In this document: positions 62,028 to 64,000 of the stretch, piece by piece | Numbering within the stretch: position 1 is the stretch's first letter | Layout of the letters: every line of letters starts with the position of its first letter | Assembly (NCBI RefSeq): GCF_035222375.1 | Contig: NC_085891.1 | Span: forward strand, 1,240,001 to 1,304,000 | DNA length: 64,000 bases | Direction of reading: 5' to 3' | Source of the DNA: Podospora pseudocomata | Taxonomy: Eukaryota > Ascomycota > Sordariomycetes > Sordariales > Podosporaceae | Program-made: the position numbers and the translations under genes | The notes under the pieces: generated by a model | The model's database searches: none | The model's input: only the letters and a program-made list of their open reading frames with translations | Told to the model about the DNA's origin: nothing

Positions 62028-64000
62028 ATGCCTCCCTCTTATCCTCCAAACTTCCCAGCGACCTCCGCGGCGCACCAACAACCACCACAACTATCCTCCT
62101 CCCGAAGACGACCCCGCGTCGACTCCTACTCGGACCCCGACACCAACGACAACACCACCCGCACCGCCGCCAGCAACAACCTAGGCAAACGCCCCCGAGG
62201 CGAATACACCTTCTCCCCATCCGCCCAACTCCCCACCCCCCATCAACAAGACCCATTCCAGCCCATAATGTCATCCAAAGCCCAAGGCAAGCGGCCCGAA
62301 TTCATAGACCTCACACAAAACTCCAGCCCCGGCCGGCCATCCAACAGCAGTTACGGCGGCGGCGGCGGCGGTCGACCAGGTGGCATCACAGGCCTACAAC
62401 CCCATCTCGGTCCACGAAAATTAGTAATCAAGAACCTGCGCCAGACGACATCGACGCAAAGGGCCGGCGCGGACGAATACTACACCCGAACTCGAGCTGA
62501 TTTGGATAATGCCCTGGACGCTATCTTTGCCGGCCGCCCTACAGGCGAGCCTATGGAGCTGCTGTACAGAGGGGTGGAGGATCTATGTCGGAAGGGCGAG
62601 GCGGAGAGCCTGTACAACCGACTGAAGGATCGATGTGACCGATGGCTTACCTCGGATGATGGCATTGGGCAGTTGAGGAAGGAGGTCACTGCCAATACCA
62701 CGCATTTTAATGTAATTGAAGTTACGGCGGCGGTGATGGGGGTGTATCGGAGGTGGAATGCCAGGATGTTGATTGTGAGGAAGGTGTACTCGTACCTGGA
62801 CAGGAGTTACCTGCTATTGCAGTCTACGATTGGGAAGGAGGACAAGGGGAGGCAGGGGGTGAATGATATGGCGATTAGTTTGTTCAGGAAAGCCGCGTTT
62901 GGGCCGAGGAGTGCGACAAAGGCATTGCCGCTTGGGGTGATGGTTCTCAGGGGAATGATTACGCTCATAATGCAGGAGAGGGAGGACCAGGAAAGGGAGC
63001 AGATCCCGGGCGGGTTGGATAGGGTGCAACTGCTGAAGGACTCGGTCACGATGCTGAAGGTGTTTGGGGTCTATGGCAAGTTCTTCGAGCCCTGGTTTTT
63101 GGAGCATTCATACGAGTTTTACAAAGAATTCGCCGAGCAGAAGAGTGAAAACTGTGGGTTGAGGGATTACATCAAGCACATCGATGCGCTGCTCAAGAGG
63201 GAGGAGCACATGTGCGACTTTTACGGGTTTGACAGCACGACGAAACGACAGCTGCTGCAGGACGCGCATGGGGTTCTCATCACGAAGTATTCGGAGAAGC
63301 TGCTTGACACTGGGAGCGTGGCTAAGCTCCTCGAAGCTGAGGACGTGCCTTCTATGAAGGCGCTGTATCAGCTGCTCAAGCTGTCCGGCTTGCAGAATAA
63401 GCTCAAAGAGCCGTGGGACAGCTACATCAGAAAGACTGGCTCAGCGATTGTCAGTGACACGGCGAGGGGCGACGAGATGGTCATTCGCCTCTTGGAACTG
63501 CGGCGGTCGCTGTACGTCATGATCCGGGATGCTTTCGACCAGGACGAAGTTTACAGTTACGGCCTCCGAGAATCCTTTGGCGGCTTCATGAACGACTCCA
63601 AGAGTACTTCGGCTTGGGGGACAGGTACTTCCAAGGTTGGCGAGATGATCGCCAAGTACATCGACATGTTGCTGCGTGGTGGCCTCAAGACTCTTCCCAA
63701 GTCCTTGCTGTCAGACAACAAGGACAAGGCCATCGCTGAAAGAAGCGGCCTCGCCGCCGCAGGCGACGAAGACTCTGAACTGGACACACAGTTGGGTCAT
63801 GCTCTCGAGCTGTTCAAGTTCATCGACGGCAAGGACACGTTTGAAGCCTTCTACAAGAAAGACCTGGGTCGCCGGTTACTCCTGGGTCGCAGCGCCAGCC
63901 AAGATGCGGAACGGAGCATGATCACCAAACTTAAAGGCGAGTGCGGTGCTAACTTTACGCACAACCTCGAGCAAATGTTCAAGGACCAGGAGCTTTCCAG
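62028..64000 (+). CDS. CUL4: cullin-4 ubiquitin-ligase scaffold (5' part; continues beyond window)
   Basis: Scaffold of CRL4 ubiquitin ligases. It binds DDB1 through its N-terminal repeats and Rbx1 through its C-terminus, and in Neurospora the CUL4-DDB1 ligase is needed for heterochromatin formation. The frame is open from ATG 62028-62030 to the window end (657 codons plus one base) without introns. The first about 125 residues are disordered, Pro/Gln/Ser/Arg-rich with a Gly run. The cullin part then begins with GPRKLVIKNLRQ, the Cul4-type start, and continues with repeat-1 residues (YRGVEDLCRKGEAESLYNRL), YLDRSYLLLQ, LEHSYEFYKEFA, and the cullin-homology segment LFKFIDGKDTFEAFYKKDLGRRLLLGRSASQDAERSMI. 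The neddylation site lies outside the window. Confidence 0.92.
   Translation, partial: MPPSYPPNFPATSAAHQQPPQLSSSRRRPRVDSYSDPDTNDNTTRTAASNNLGKRPRGEYTFSPSAQLPTPHQQDPFQPIMSSKAQGKRPEFIDLTQNSSPGRPSNSSYGGGGGGRPGGITGLQPHLGPRKLVIKNLRQTTSTQRAGADEYYTRTRADLDNALDAIFAGRPTGEPMELLYRGVEDLCRKGEAESLYNRLKDRCDRWLTSDDGIGQLRKEVTANTTHFNVIEVTAAVMGVYRRWNARMLIVRKVYSYLDRSYLLLQSTIGKEDKGRQGVNDMAISLFRKAAFGPRSATKALPLGVMVLRGMITLIMQEREDQEREQIPGGLDRVQLLKDSVTMLKVFGVYGKFFEPWFLEHSYEFYKEFAEQKSENCGLRDYIKHIDALLKREEHMCDFYGFDSTTKRQLLQDAHGVLITKYSEKLLDTGSVAKLLEAEDVPSMKALYQLLKLSGLQNKLKEPWDSYIRKTGSAIVSDTARGDEMVIRLLELRRSLYVMIRDAFDQDEVYSYGLRESFGGFMNDSKSTSAWGTGTSKVGEMIAKYIDMLLRGGLKTLPKSLLSDNKDKAIAERSGLAAAGDEDSELDTQLGHALELFKFIDGKDTFEAFYKKDLGRRLLLGRSASQDAERSMITKLKGECGANFTHNLEQMFKDQELS

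Noticed and set aside
1-64000. Search by eye for transposons, terminal inverted repeats, reverse-transcriptase or transposase motifs
   Set aside because: None of the reading frames shows such motifs; no convincing mobile element found.

Overview
This is nuclear DNA of a filamentous ascomycete, most likely a sordariomycete of the Sordariales. The grounds are: genes split by short introns (mostly 46-85 bp, GT-AG, with CTAAC/CTGAC-like branch sites just before YAG); N-, Q- and P-rich disordered proteins; and single-copy housekeeping genes with filamentous-fungal features (an ITC1-type ISWI partner, a cullin-4 with a long disordered N-terminus, alternative NADH dehydrogenase, a microsomal P450). 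There are no operons, and I see no transposon, CRISPR array or rRNA gene. The order assignment is inference. All splice junctions were placed by hand from reading frame, phase and splice motifs.

Layout. 1-9.4 kb is gene-poor, with one unrecognised 344-residue ORF (-). 9.5-12.7 kb holds an SR-rich, low-complexity gene (-) whose frame is broken by one UAG and then stays open for 478 codons of Asn/Gly-rich sequence. 13.5-16.6 kb holds dephospho-CoA kinase (CAB5) and an unrecognised spliced gene (both -). 17.9-24.5 kb holds TIM23 (-) divergent from TRM732/THADA (+, seven exons, one GC-AG intron). 25.1-28.7 kb is ITC1 (-, seven coding exons, the first being the ATG alone). 30.4-36.6 kb is a run of ER glycoprotein genes: ALG8 (-) divergent from a legume-type cargo lectin (+), followed by a PDI-like protein ending RDEL (+). 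Then come tRNA-Val(CAC) (-), a P450 (+), PEX11 (-), alternative NADH dehydrogenase (-), and a long gene-empty gap. 46.2-64 kb holds a repeat-rich single-pass membrane protein (+), an SLC35F6-like transporter (-), a DUF2985 membrane protein (-), COG1 (+), a PTS1-tailed enoyl-CoA hydratase/isomerase (-), a PQ-loop vacuolar transporter (-), a mitochondrial coiled-coil protein (+) interrupted by an in-frame TAA, and the 5' part of CUL4 (+), which runs off the right edge.

How they fit together. Most genes are independent housekeeping functions. One thematic group is visible: ALG8 (lipid-linked glycan assembly), the lectin (ER-Golgi glycoprotein cargo receptor) and the PDI-like protein (ER lumen) are adjacent.

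The most exciting signal is the UAG at 10903-10905. In the transcript it lies in a perfect 5-bp stem, 7-nt loop hairpin, with the stop-codon A at the position corresponding to tRNA residue 34 and a U before it. That is the architecture expected of a target of the anticodon-deaminase-type A-to-I mRNA editing known from sexual stages of Sordariomycetes. Editing would turn UAG into UGG (Trp) and join the two halves into one protein of about 1069 residues.
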